The notes under the pieces are model-generated. The model was given only the letters and a program-made list of their open reading frames with translations. It was not told the origin of the DNA and searched no databases. The translations under genes and the position numbers were made by a program. A DNA stretch of 64,000 nt. Origin: Trametopsis cervina. Lineage: Eukaryota; Basidiomycota; Agaricomycetes; Polyporales; Irpicaceae. The DNA is taken from contig MU278375.1 in NCBI GenBank assembly GCA_022385755.1, forward strand, positions 1 through 64,000, written 5' to 3'. This document shows, piece by piece, positions 1-10,588 of this stretch (positions are counted from its first letter, which is position 1; each line of letters starts with the position of its first letter).

Positions 1-615
1 GGTCACGTGACTCGTCGACGCGGTCTCATGACCCGCACGATCACATGATATACACACGCACGCGCACTCGCGCTCTCCACTCGGCCCGGACTGATAGCGA
101 CATCACCGGCCCTGTGACTCCGCACGGCTTCTGGATCCTTCCGGAATCTCGGACTCTTCTCTTCCCCGACCCATCGGACTCCCGGTCCATCGGTCTATGA
201 CTCAGGCTCGGCACTTAGTAATTACGCCCGAAGTGGCACCATTCCTATTGTCCCCCTTCGTCATTGTTCTCCTCTATTGTTCCGCTCTATTGTCTTCTTC
301 CCTTTGTCTCTTTCTATTGTCGCGTCACGCTATTGTTCTATTGTCTCGTCTGCCCTACCCTAAAGTGGTCCGTGCGCAGACTCCAGTAGTATATATACCT
401 GGCCTTCATCGCTCCTAGCCCTCATCTCGACCTTTTGGTCTTTACTGGGCTAGGTAAGCCGTTAGTTACTTTGTATTGTATATTTCCTTACTAAATATGA
501 TTTGGTCTTTACTGGGCTAGACTTGCGTACAGTTTGCTAGCTGTTCACTCTTGAATAAAGAGTCTACACCTTACGGTGTCTTGAGATAGGAGTTGATCCC
601 TATACGTCACGTGAC
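1..615 (+). mobile_element. LTR of an LTR retrotransposon (3' LTR or solo LTR), inserted in the LINE
   Basis: The segment has LTR-like order: CACGTGA/CACATGA-rich start, a pyrimidine-rich stretch, a TATA-like run (tatatata, about 390-397), a 19-bp direct repeat (435-453 and 502-520), an AATAAA signal at 554-559, and an end at about 605-615. GTCACGTGAC occurs at both 2-11 and 605-614, giving inverted ends. Immediately after it, in frame, comes LINE protein sequence, so the LTR interrupts the LINE ORF. The left boundary lies at or beyond the window edge, so the target-site duplication cannot be checked. No internal gag/pol sequence is in the window, so solo LTR and 3' LTR cannot be separated. 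Family (Gypsy or Copia) is not decided. Confidence 0.6.
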
Positions 616-3600
616 CTCAGTCTCCGTGACAAATAGCCCAGAACCGAGAGACGAAGACTACATCGCAAAAGAAACAGCCGCCCTTCTGCAGCGAGTACGG
701 ATACTGGAAGCCAGGCGCTTTGGAGCCGCTCGACGCACGGTGGCAGTGAATGACTGGCTAAATGGCGAGCAAATCGGTAAACCATGGATTGAAACCAACA
801 AGCACAAAAAACCCCGAGACATAATCCTCTCCCTCCGCTACCCGGCCTCGGGACTCCCCTCCGACCCTGACTCAACCACTTCCGCTAACCCGCCGCGCTA
901 CACCACTCGTACAGACGCCATGGCGTCACTGGCTGGGGAGTATCATAACCTGCTACAACAAGCAGAACCCGGAGACCCCGACCCTACCATGCGCCAACAA
1001 CACATAGCAGCGGTGACAGACCACCTACACAATACCCTACCTCTAGGGGGCCAACGGTCACTCCAGCAACAGACGTCGTGGGACGACATCAGTATGGCCC
1101 TCAACCTATGTGCGAACGGGCGAGCAGCCGGGCTGGACGGCATCCCATACGAACTATGGAAGGAAATGCATCGCCAATATGTCACCGCAAGAAAAAGTAG
1201 GCGCGATAAGACTCCGCCATCCCTTAACATCATTCTAATGTTCCAGCAAGTCTTTAACGATATAGAACTACATGGGGTCCACCCGGGGTCATCCTTTGCG
1301 GACGGCTGGATAGCACCGCTTTACAAAAAGAAGGACCGCCGCGAAATTGCGAACTACCGCCCCATTACCCTCCTGAATAGTGACTACAAATTACTCACTA
1401 AAGCGCTATCTATGAGACTGGCCAAATGGATCCAAACAATCATTGGACCTGAACAAGCGGGCTTCATCCCTAGCCGTTCCATATACAACCAGACAAACCT
1501 GGTACAATTAATGACTGACTATGGGGAAGCGACTGAATGCAACGGCGCAATTGTAGCCCTCGACCAAGAAAAGGCGTACGATAAGGTGGGACACGACTAC
1601 CTCTGGGCTTGTCTGAGAGCGGTGAGAGCCCCTCCTCGTTTTATAACGACGATACGGTCATTATATGAGTCTGCCCGATCGTGCATTTTCATCAATGGAG
1701 TGCCAAGCCCCTTCTTCCCCGTCACCAGAGGCGTCCGACAGGGCGACCCTCTATCTTGCCTACTCTTCGATATCGCCATCGAACCCCTTGCTGGGATGCT
1801 CAGGGACTCTGAACTTAAAGGCTTCCTGATCCCAGGGCGCCACGAACGCCTCATCACCACCCTCTTCGCTGATGACACTACGGTCTACCTCTCCGAAGAA
1901 GATAACTATGACGAACTCCAAACCATCCTTATAACGTGGTGCAAGGCAGCCAGAGCGAAGTTTAACCTCGAAAAAACCGTAGTCATCCCCATCGGATCCG
2001 CAGATTACCGTGCGCGAGTAGTTTCCACCCGTCGCCTTGCACCACAAAACTGCCTGATACCACTAACTTCCCTCATTGTCCCCGATGGGACCCCGACACG
2101 TATCCTAGGAGTCTGGGCAGGGAACGACATCGACCAAACGGCGCCATGGCTACCCGTACTCCAACAAATCCAATCCCGCCTCCGCGACTGGGACAAGCCC
2201 GGAATAACAATCTTTGGACGTCGGCTCGTCATCAACATGGAAGTGGGTGGGCGGATTCAATACCTCACTAAGGTGCAAGGTATGCCTAACTCGATTAAGG
2301 ACTCACTACGTGTCATTATTCGACAATTCATGTGGCCATCCCAAAAGATCCCTCCGATCAGTATGGCAACGCTGACCAAACCTATCCATGAAGGAGGACT
2401 CGGATTAATGGATCTCGATGCGCGGATAGAATCCATTACTCTCACCTGGCTCACTCCCCTCCTTGACCTCTCCTCGACGAGGCCTATGTGGGCATCCGTG
2501 GCGGATGTTTTACTGGCCCTCAACGCTACAATCACGGGCCCGCACTTTGACCAAAGACTGCGTCTACAATTCTTCCTCCAAAACTGGAAAATTAACGCAA
2601 GCTCAAGCTCACAGTTACCCTCCCAACTCCGTAACCTCATCGTGTTAGCACGAAAATACCGCGCGAACTTCGGTGCTATCCACCTGTCCCCTAACCTCAG
2701 GGCGCAAATGCCAATCTGGCTACATATCGGTATCGCCATAAACCTGAAGCATCTCAACGCGAGAAAAGAAGCCCTATGCCTGAGAACCACTCACCACATC
2801 ACCACAGTTGACCAACTTGACACCTTTGTGGAATACGGTAACATGCAGATGGACCCAACCACCAAACATTTCCCGAAACGCTTCTGCTGTAACGGCTGCG
2901 CGACCATTCGAGAAATCCATGCATGCCCACACCCATACAAATGCTATCAGCTAGCCACCTCCCTCCGTACTAATCTAGGCAATAAATGGGACCCATCGGG
3001 TCCGGCAAACACTGACAACCTCTCGCTCACTCCTCGACGAAAAAAGAAAAACAACCGCCACAGGGACTTCCTGCACTCAGTAACCTTCAACCCGTCGATA
3101 ACGGTACACGACGACCTCTCGTTATCGTTTAGACTCTTTGCGGACGCCTCCGAACCATGCTTGGATACCGCACTACGCCCGGCCACGCGGGTAATCCCGC
3201 GCCCCACGATGAAAGTTTATACTGACGGCTCATGCATCCATAACGGTGCGGAGGAAGCCCGAGCGGGGGCGGGAGTCTGGTTCGGACACAACCACCCGCT
3301 CAATGCGTCGATCCGTGTAACCAACCACCAACAAAGCAACCAAACGGGGGAGCTACTGGCTATCCTGCACGCACTGCAAACTGTCCCGTTAGTCACCCCC
3401 ATCCGTATCATCTCAGACTCTCTGTACTGTCTTCGCGGGATTGTACTGCATTCCAGCGCGTGGGAGGCCCGAGGCTGGATAAAAGTCGCCAATAAGGACC
3501 TCTTCAAAGCAATCCTCTCCTGGTGCCGAGCTAGAAGCGCCCCCACTTTCTTCAGATGGGTCAAAGGCCACGCCAAGTCCATAGGAAACCACCATGCCGA

Positions 3601-4287
3601 CCGCCTTGCGGCTGATGGAGCCCAAAAAGAACCGGCAGGAGACGGCGACCTGAGAACCATTGCAAAGTTTCTGCCTCAAGGAGCGCAGATAGCCACGATC
3701 TCACAATCGACCATCTACGCCGGTATCATGGAGCGCAAAAGCAAAGACATTCGCAGAGCAACACAAGACTCGCTTGCGCAAGTCAAGACCGCTATCAAAA
3801 CTACATCGGGACTCACCCCAACAGACACGCAAATTTGGAAATCGATCAGGTCCACCACCACCGGCCGTCGCATGCGTGTTTTCCTGTGGAAACTGCTGCA
3901 CCAAGGCTTCCACTGCGGAGACTGGTGGAAACACATAGCGGGCTATGAAGGCCGCGCGGTCTGCTCCTTTTGCGGCAGCACGGACTCTCTCCAGCACATA
4001 ATCTCAGAATGTAACATACCCGGACAAGCTCAAATCTGGGATTTCGCGAGGCAAACCTTGCGTCGAAAGGGCCATGAAATTCCTCCGATTAGCCTCGGCC
4101 TGATCGCTGGAGCAAACCTGTTCAGTATCCACACTGGTCAACAGAAACCCCTAGTAGGGGCAACCCGGCTAGCTCGAATAGTACTAACGGAATCAGCATA
4201 CCTAATCTGGAAGGTCCGGTGTGAGCGAGTTATTGAACGCGACAATGATCCGCGCGAGTACCCTTCACAGGCATACCTAACAAATCG
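616..4287 (+). mobile_element. LINE (non-LTR) retrotransposon ORF, RT + RNase H part
   Basis: The frame is open from the LTR junction to 4287 (about 1224 codons); the apparent start at 593 is a TTG inside the LTR and is not real. Reverse-transcriptase motifs follow in order: NYRPITLLN (about 1352), ALDQEKAYDKV (about 1555), GVRQGDPLS (about 1731) and FADDTTVY (about 1864). A C-terminal RNase H starts with VYTDGSC (about 3215). A CxxC...HxxxxC knuckle (CSFCGSTDSLQHIISEC, about 3961-4011) follows. This order matches Tad1-like fungal LINEs. The usual N-terminal endonuclease is not present; it would lie left of the LTR, outside the window. At 4287 the ORF is cut by the KDZ transposon and resumes at 13538. 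The element is disrupted and presumably inactive. Confidence 0.93.
4280..4287 (+). repeat. 8-bp target-site duplication, left copy (ACAAATCG)
   Basis: ACAAATCG stands directly before the left end (CACCTGGAC) of the KDZ element and recurs in direct orientation at 13530-13537, directly after the right end. An 8-bp duplication is what the Zisupton branch of the KDZ superfamily is known to make. Confidence 0.92.
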
Positions 4288-5345
4288 CACCTGGACCGCC
4301 CACATGGCAGAGCTTCTATACATGCCGTATAGGGTAAGATCGGCTTGCTTTGAAGCATAAGCATCTGCACGCACCGCATACTCCCAGTTAATTGTCCACT
4401 TAATCCCCCGTGTAGTATATCCATAGTGTACCCTATAACACCGTCCCCAGGATCTATGTCGTGAGCACACGTGACTGCACGTGATAGAGTCTGGGCCTGC
4501 TCTAGGTCGGTCGGCACCTCTCACGTGTGTCCCTAGGGCGGTTTCCCTCAGTTTCCGCCATCATGCCCGCCGTTCCCTCCATCATGCCCGCCGTTTCCTC
4601 CATCATGCCCGCCATCCTCCATCAATACTGAGTATCAGCCCGTCCCTCCAGCGCCTCCCTCCCTTCCTTCATCAATACTGAGTGGTGCACCGTCCCCTGG
4701 CGCCTCTCTCGCCTTCCTCCATCATACTTCGTCATGCCGCCTTCCTTCATCAATATCCCATCAATACTGAGTGTCCGCCCGTCCCTCTGGCGCCTCCCTC
4801 GCCTTCCTTCATCAATACTGAGTGGCGCGCCATCCCCTGGCGCCTCCCTTGCCTTTCCCCATCATACTCGTCGTTCCCTCCATCACGCCGCCTTCCTCCA
4901 TCAACATCCCATCAATACTGAGTGTCAGCCCGTCCCCTGGCGCCTCCCTTGCTTCCCTCTATGCACGACATGCCCTTCATCATGACCGCCTTCCTCCATC
5001 ATGCCCGCCGTCCCCTCTATCACGCCGCCTTCCTCCATCAATATCCTATCGATACTGAGTGTCTAGGCCACCCCCGGCGCCTCCCTCGCCTTCCTGCATC
5101 AATAATGAGTGGTGCAACGTCCCCTAACGCCTTCCCTTCGGGTCCCCGCTCTCTTGACATCATGATCATGCCGCCTTCCTCCATCATTTCCCCACCATCA
5201 GCGTGTGCCTCCCACGCCTTCCTCCATCCGCGATGTCTCATCCATCACTGTTACCTTGGCCCATCGTTCCCCCATCAACACTGGGCGGCGTACTGTTCTC
5301 CAGCGCCATACCGCCTTCCCGCCATCCTACTCGCCTTTCCCCCCA
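4288..5345 (+). repeat. Left inverted arm (TIR) of the KDZ element
   Basis: This arm pairs with 12510-13529 in inverted orientation. The outer approximately 790 bp (4288 to about 5077) appear essentially identical, because translations in several frames agree residue for residue. Inward of that the arms differ by a block of a few dozen bases and scattered changes, and similarity fades near 5345. The arm holds three CACGTG boxes (4468-4473, 4478-4483, 4522-4527) and then the minisatellite listed separately. It ends about 85 bp from the transposase stop codon. Confidence 0.9.
4555..5110 (+). repeat. Subterminal minisatellite in the left arm
   Basis: A C/T-rich degenerate array. About seven copies of ATCAATACTGAGTG or a close variant start near 4621, 4669, 4759, 4811, 4910, 5048 and 5099. 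They alternate with GGCGCCTCCCT and CCTTCCTCCATCA blocks. The right arm holds the mirror array. The short ORFs in it are repeat artefacts. Tandem subterminal repeats are common transposase-binding sites in large DNA transposons, so such a role is plausible but inferred. Confidence 0.8.
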
Positions 5346-5428
5346 CCGCGCCACGCATTCGTAGCTACTTCTATGTTCTCTTAGACCAAATGTACACAAC
5401 AATATATTCATTATGTAATACAGGGTAG

Positions 5429-8400
5429 CTACGACAATGACAGGGCAGAAATAAAATCAACTAAATGACCGAGAGCGTCCTGTTCTTCATCTCCCTCCAA
5501 AGCATCATAGTCATCGTGATCTTCGTCAACAGCAGGGACCTCACCGCCATCAGCAATGTCAGTTTGTTCAGGATGTGTGGATCCGAGACGAACACCAGGT
5601 CCCTTCACTCCTGTGAAGCCGGGGAGGCTGTACACTTGGTAGACCCGCCTGAGTAAATCGTCGTTGATCCGCTGACGACGTTCCACAAAATCCGAAACGA
5701 TGCCGATGAGCTTGCTGCTCTGTGCGCGCAGATTGGCGCACGTCTGTCGGAATAGGATACGTTCATCGCGAATGGCCGTATGCAACCTCCGAATTTCGAC
5801 ATTGAGTCGGTCGAGCTCCTCTCGAGCGCGGCGGATCCGATGGCGCATCTTGATGACGGCGCGCACAGCTGGCTCAGTCCATCGTTTGCCGCGCATGTCG
5901 TTACGGGTGTCCTGCAGTAGCGCGAACTGCTCGAGGAAGTCATAACCGCCAATCTCGGACCAGTTGAGAGGCGGGCGAGGTGGGTCGAGGGCCGAGGCTG
6001 CATTGTTGTATGCTGTGATCGCCAATTGAATCGCCTTGCTTCGTGTTTGAAGCGACTTCGTGATATGTGTCCGCATTTTGTACCCTAAGTGCTAAAGTTA
6101 GTGAGTGACAAGAGTTGGGCGTGAGGGCGCACCTGTTTGAGCAACATTCAGGCGTTGCAACTCAAAGAGTCGCTGCGCGACAAGCTTCTGTAACTTGCTG
6201 AGGACTTGATGGTACTTGCGCTCTTTGATGTAGTCCTGCGCGGCGATGTACTCGGGTGTTAAAGGCGTCCAGCGCGTGACGATTCCCATCTGCAGCTCGA
6301 GCGCGCAGATGTCGTTGAGCACGCGATTATAATGATCGTTCGCGTGGCGATGCTCAGCTTCTATTCGTCGAGTAGCCTTATGCTCCCTTGCGTAGTCAGA
6401 GCCCATAGTTGCAGGGTTATAAGCGAGAAATCTTGCGTTCGCTTCAGCACGTTTCGACTCGAGGCTGCGCAGCTGTTGAAGACACTCGACATACGCGACG
6501 GCGTGCATATCGTGGGGATCTTCCTCTCCGAGGTGCGAGAAGAAGTTGAGTTCTTCGGCTTCCCAGTGATCTAGGTCCTGCTCGCTGATGTCCAGTGATC
6601 GCATCGCATCTTCGAGGGCCGTCCCATCATTTTCGATGATGTCAATGGCCTGCTTGTAATTGTTGAGAATGAATGTACCTGAATTCAAGTACTTATCTTC
6701 ATCCAGCTGTCGTAGATACGCCTCGATAAATAGCCTCCGACGATACGGTGACGCGTATCGTGTGACGGAAGCCAGCATGTTTGTCTGCGCGAATATTCGT
6801 TCCATTGTTTCAAGATCTTCGAGTCCCGCGCCTGGAATGATGTTTGGGTGATATTGCAGCTGGCAAACGTAGCAATGGGAGTACCCGTGAAAGGCACAGA
6901 CGCAGAACCGACTGCCCGAAGCATGGAAAAGAGGGCCGAGGGAGCTGCTGCTGATGGTGGTAGCGAAGCTGCAGCCGATGTCGTAACCTGCCAGAACGGG
7001 CTCCTCTAGCTCGAGTATCTTGGAGGTAATGGCGATTGGGTACTTCGCCCTGTTATACGTGAATATGAAGCGGGGCAAGGGATATTAAAAAAAACTTACA
7101 ACTCGCCGCTGCATACCATGTCAATGACCCACAGAACGAAGCCATGTCTACACGCGCACGCAAAAATCCCCGACTCCTCGAATATGGCCCACATCTTCTT
7201 CTTCTCTTCCTTCGCTGCGCTCTTCCAGTTCTTCACACAGAGCGCGAGGTTTTTCCGTTGTGCGGCCTGGGGATTGACTTCGCGCAAACCATCCGTGGGA
7301 TCGCCCTCGACAATGGGACCATCATCGTCGTCGCTGCTGTCGTCAGCATCACGATTTTTGTGGGAAACAGCGGGGCCCTTAGAAGATCGTCCCCGTACTT
7401 CGTTTGCGTATCGGTCAACGTAGTCCGATGGCAGAAAATAGTCGCTGTCGTCCAGGACACGAGTGTCCGCCGCGGTGCGATGAGCGGATGTTGCCATTCT
7501 CTTGAGACTGTTGTTGCCATCCATGGCGATCAGTCGGGAGAATGGGAGGGGCGGTTCATCTTCCAGCTGCGTGACGAATCAGGGCAACGAGACTTAGGCA
7601 AAGGGGACTTAACACACCTTGTAACAGCATGCACGGCAGCCATTGCGGGCTCTCCAGTCAGGCCCCTCCCAACCGAACTCGTTGTATATCTTGCGTTCGA
7701 CAATCCGCGTGATGCGGAGGTAGATTTCGAAGGTGTCTCCGAATATTTCACGGTATTGTCGTTGGTATGTTATCTGTGGAATGGTGAGCAGGTCCACGTG
7801 GTGTAACAGAATCGTACTCACATTGTAGAAATCACACACCACCTTCACAAAAGCTTCGATGCTGTATGACGGCTTGCGTTGTCGTAGTCGGTAGAGCAGA
7901 TCTAGAGTCTTCACCGATACAGCGATGTTCGGACTTGTGGGTGATTTGGCTATGTAGCCATGTCGCATGAGATCTATCGCGGGGGATAAGCTGTCCGGCG
8001 GTCGGTGAACAGTGAATTCCCGGGCTCCTGTGAATATGTCGAAGATAGCCACCGTGTAAACATGTGTTCCCGGCGGTAATTCCAAATCTTCTCGCGGCTC
8101 GGGCGTATTACCCCTGACTTGGGGCGATTGCTGATTCCTCCAACACACATACTCCTCGGTCAATGTCTCTATCAACCTCCCCCATGCCTCTTGTTGACGG
8201 CCCACCCGCACCCTCCACGTCTTTGCTCTCCCAACTCGACGCCAGTTCCCGTTCCATCTGCGAGGAGTTCAGAGTAAGTTCGTATTGTCAATAGTTCTAC
8301 TACGCACCGGCTCATGTGTTGTATAGCATGGATGAACGTCTGTTCAACGCCAAGCTCCTTAGCATCAGCCTCGACGTCTTCCCAAGGTTCGTTCTCATTC

Positions 8401-8748
8401 CCCTCCATATTTATATCAACCTGAACGTTCCCAGCTTGTCCCCCAGCCGCTCCAAGACCTCCTTCGACCAGGATCTGCCGTTGATCAGCGTTGAGAGCTG
8501 GTGAGTGTAAGTCAGGTATGTCGCGCCACATTGGTCAGGTTTATCGCACCGGCAAGCGTACGCTCAATGCGCTCTTGAGTTTGCTGACGTTCTTGTTCTA
8601 TGCCAAGACGACTGAGACGTTGTGGAACACCACGACGCAGTCCGCGAGCCTCTACATGCGCAGACTGTGTCGCAGCGGACTGGACAAGCCTCGTCTTGGT
8701 CGCTCGTCTGGAACTCCCCACCTTGGCCGACCTTGCGCTCCTCTTCAT
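5429..8748 (-). CDS. KDZ transposase
   Basis: Predicted transposase of the surrounding element (RNase-H-fold KDZ family), acting on its ends. Seven exons read from 8748 down: 8748-8550, 8497-8308, 8257-7822, 7773-7618, 7566-7100, 7049-6133, 6084-5429. They encode 1006 aa, the usual family length. Family signatures: WRVRVGRQQEAWGRLIETL after residue 130, DLMRHGYIAKSPTSP and SVKTLDLLYRLR, then LEDEPP...AMDGNNSLKR (about 328-347), GIFACACRHG, YDIGCSF (about 507), HGYSHCYVCQLQYHP and GLEDLETMERIF (about 535-567). The C-terminal half includes GYKMRTHITKSLQTRSKAI. The N-terminal CxC cysteine pairs usual in fungal relatives are not seen. No stop or frameshift interrupts it. Start chosen at the ATG giving the basic MKRSARS N-terminus; a slightly earlier ATG exists. 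Confidence 0.93.
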
Positions 8749-8992
8749 GATATACAAGCTGTGGTATACACTTGTATAAGGATACGGTACAGAGAGATGA
8801 GTTAGGACGATCAGCAGGCGAAGGGGAATGCGCTATGCAAGTCGGTGAGTGGCTCGGATCGCACTTTGCACAGGAGCGCTGATAACCAGACAGCTCGACC
8901 GAGTTGCGTTCAAGCGTTGCAAGCAGCGCTACTGCTACGCTGCTGTCTCTGTCTCAACCTCGCTATCCGAGCCTCACAACAACTCCCCGCCC
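8749..8992. promoter_or_regulatory. Shared divergent promoter region inside the KDZ element
   Basis: This 244-bp gap separates the start codons of the leftward transposase gene and the rightward 419-aa protein gene, so it should hold both promoters. The reading frame of the rightward gene stays open upstream to about 8849, so its true start could lie inside this gap. No clear TATA box was identified. Assignment rests on gene geometry only. Confidence 0.5.
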
Positions 8993-10415
8993 ATGCCTGC
9001 CTTCGATTACATAGAGCCGAGACCTGGAACAACAACTCCTGAGAATGTCCTACAGGTAGTTGTGATTGGGCAGTTCCCTGAGCCGCGTACATACGGCTAT
9101 CGAGAGTACGTGCGATGTCTGACTCTCACCCTCTCACCCGCTTACTGAACTTGTTCGTTTCAAAGCTGGGTTGCACTCAACATTCCCCACAACCATACAG
9201 CGTTTCCATTATCATTCCTATGCTCCACCGCATTCAACGTTCGCGATACCTCGAGCATCGGCTCTTTCTTGAGGGCGATCATCGACCTACCCCGTGAACA
9301 GCAAGTGGCTGGAATTGACAGCCTCCGCCGCCTCGAAAGTTGCGCCGCGCTGCACAAGAGGTGGAAATGCTGGGCCGTATTGAACGGCAAGGATGGTAGC
9401 GAGTTTATCGCATTCAACTGGTAAGCTGTTTCCTGTTGTTCTGCACTCAATTCTCACAGTTGTTCAACCCAGGGGCGACGTTTATCGCCTCGTTCACAAC
9501 CAACGTCAAGCGTTGTGCAAGAGGTTTGATTCACTCGCCGCAGCCATCCAGTTTCTCATCCTGCGCGGACAAGACCCTGAAGCAGCCGCCCTCAGAGCTG
9601 CAGATTACAATGAGTTTGTAGCCAGCTTTCGTGGGATGTCGACTAGCGACAACGAGTCTTCTGCACCTTCGACTCCACGCCACGCATCAACGGCCTCAAG
9701 TATTCATTCCGCCACATCCTCAACTCTGACCACTCCGTCTATGCCGTCTACGCCGTCTACGCCGTCAACCCGCTCGCCGCCTCGTGTCCGCAGCACGATG
9801 CCATCCAACGTGCGCAGCCCCCGCGGCGGTACAGCTGCATTCAGTCCCCACTCGCCGTCTTCTGCCCACGGCGCGATACCATCCAATGCACCCAGCTCCG
9901 GCAGTGGTGCAGCTACCTCCAGTCCCCGCTCCTCATCGCATGTCCGCGGGGCAATGCCATCCAACATGCCCAGCCGCAGCAGTGGCGCAACTGCCTTCAG
10001 TCAGCAAGGTGTCCGATCAGCTACGCGTCAGATCTTGAGTGAGTACCGATCAAAATCGCCCTTCGTGTGCTTCTGATAACGCGCTGCAGCTGGGACGCAT
10101 GGCCGCATCATATTCATCAATCAGAGGGACCGTGAGGGTCGCTTCCTCACCCCTCTCTACGATCCGCCCATCACCATAGCAGGCATGCGTGTTCCTAGTC
10201 TCGGCGAGATGCTCGACGAGTTCGTAGATGCCTTTGGCTACGGCGACGCGTTCATTCATCTCGTCTACGCTGGATGGGTGGAGTCAATGTCCGCCGAGGA
10301 CTTCTCGCAACGCGTCTCGAACATCCTGTCCGTTCAAGAAGCTCGCTGGCTATGGCGCTGGATTGATGTCCCCGACAATTTCGCCACACGCGTGCGCAAC
10401 TTCAACAGGGAGTGA
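8993..10415 (+). CDS. KDZ-borne accessory protein, unknown function (Ser/Pro/Thr-rich centre)
   Basis: Four exons (8993-9105, 9166-9420, 9473-10038, 10090-10415) encode 419 aa in one uninterrupted frame. The N-terminal third is globular. The stretch WAVLNGKDGSEFIAFNWGDVY followed by CKRFDSLAAAIQFL faintly recalls the small RNase H1 N-terminal (viroplasmin-like) fold, but this is only a pattern resemblance. Residues about 165-290 are low-complexity, rich in Ser, Pro, Thr and Ala with repeated TPSMPSTPSTPS-like and AMPSNMPS-like units. The C-terminal ~110 residues are globular again (ITIAGMRVPSLGEMLDEFVDAFGYGDAF). It lies between the transposase and the HMG-box gene within the element and shares the promoter gap with the transposase. 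I do not recognise the family; an accessory role in transposition or host interaction is inference. Confidence 0.75.
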
Positions 10416-10588
10416 TAGGTGATGAAGTAGTAAACCGCTTCTTGATAAGTTTCTTGTCCGTCTTGAACGCATGCCCGGTGTATCTTGAAGAAATGCATGT
10501 GACCTTGTTGACTGCTGTGAAAGTTGCCACCGCTGGTTGCACAGGAGTTGATCACAGGTAAGCTGGTCTTTGTGCTGCAACGTCGACA

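Noticed and set aside
593..615. Translation start of the LINE ORF at 593
   Set aside because: The codon is TTG inside the LTR; the LINE frame merely reads through the LTR end.
4555..5110. CRISPR-like array
   Set aside because: Repeats are degenerate, spacing is irregular, spacers are themselves repetitive, and the context is eukaryotic.
4481..5428. Overlapping plus-strand ORFs in the left arm and their minus-strand twins at 12296-13336
   Set aside because: All are translations of the minisatellite in different frames (HHARR, FLHQY repeats); no gene-like composition or motif.
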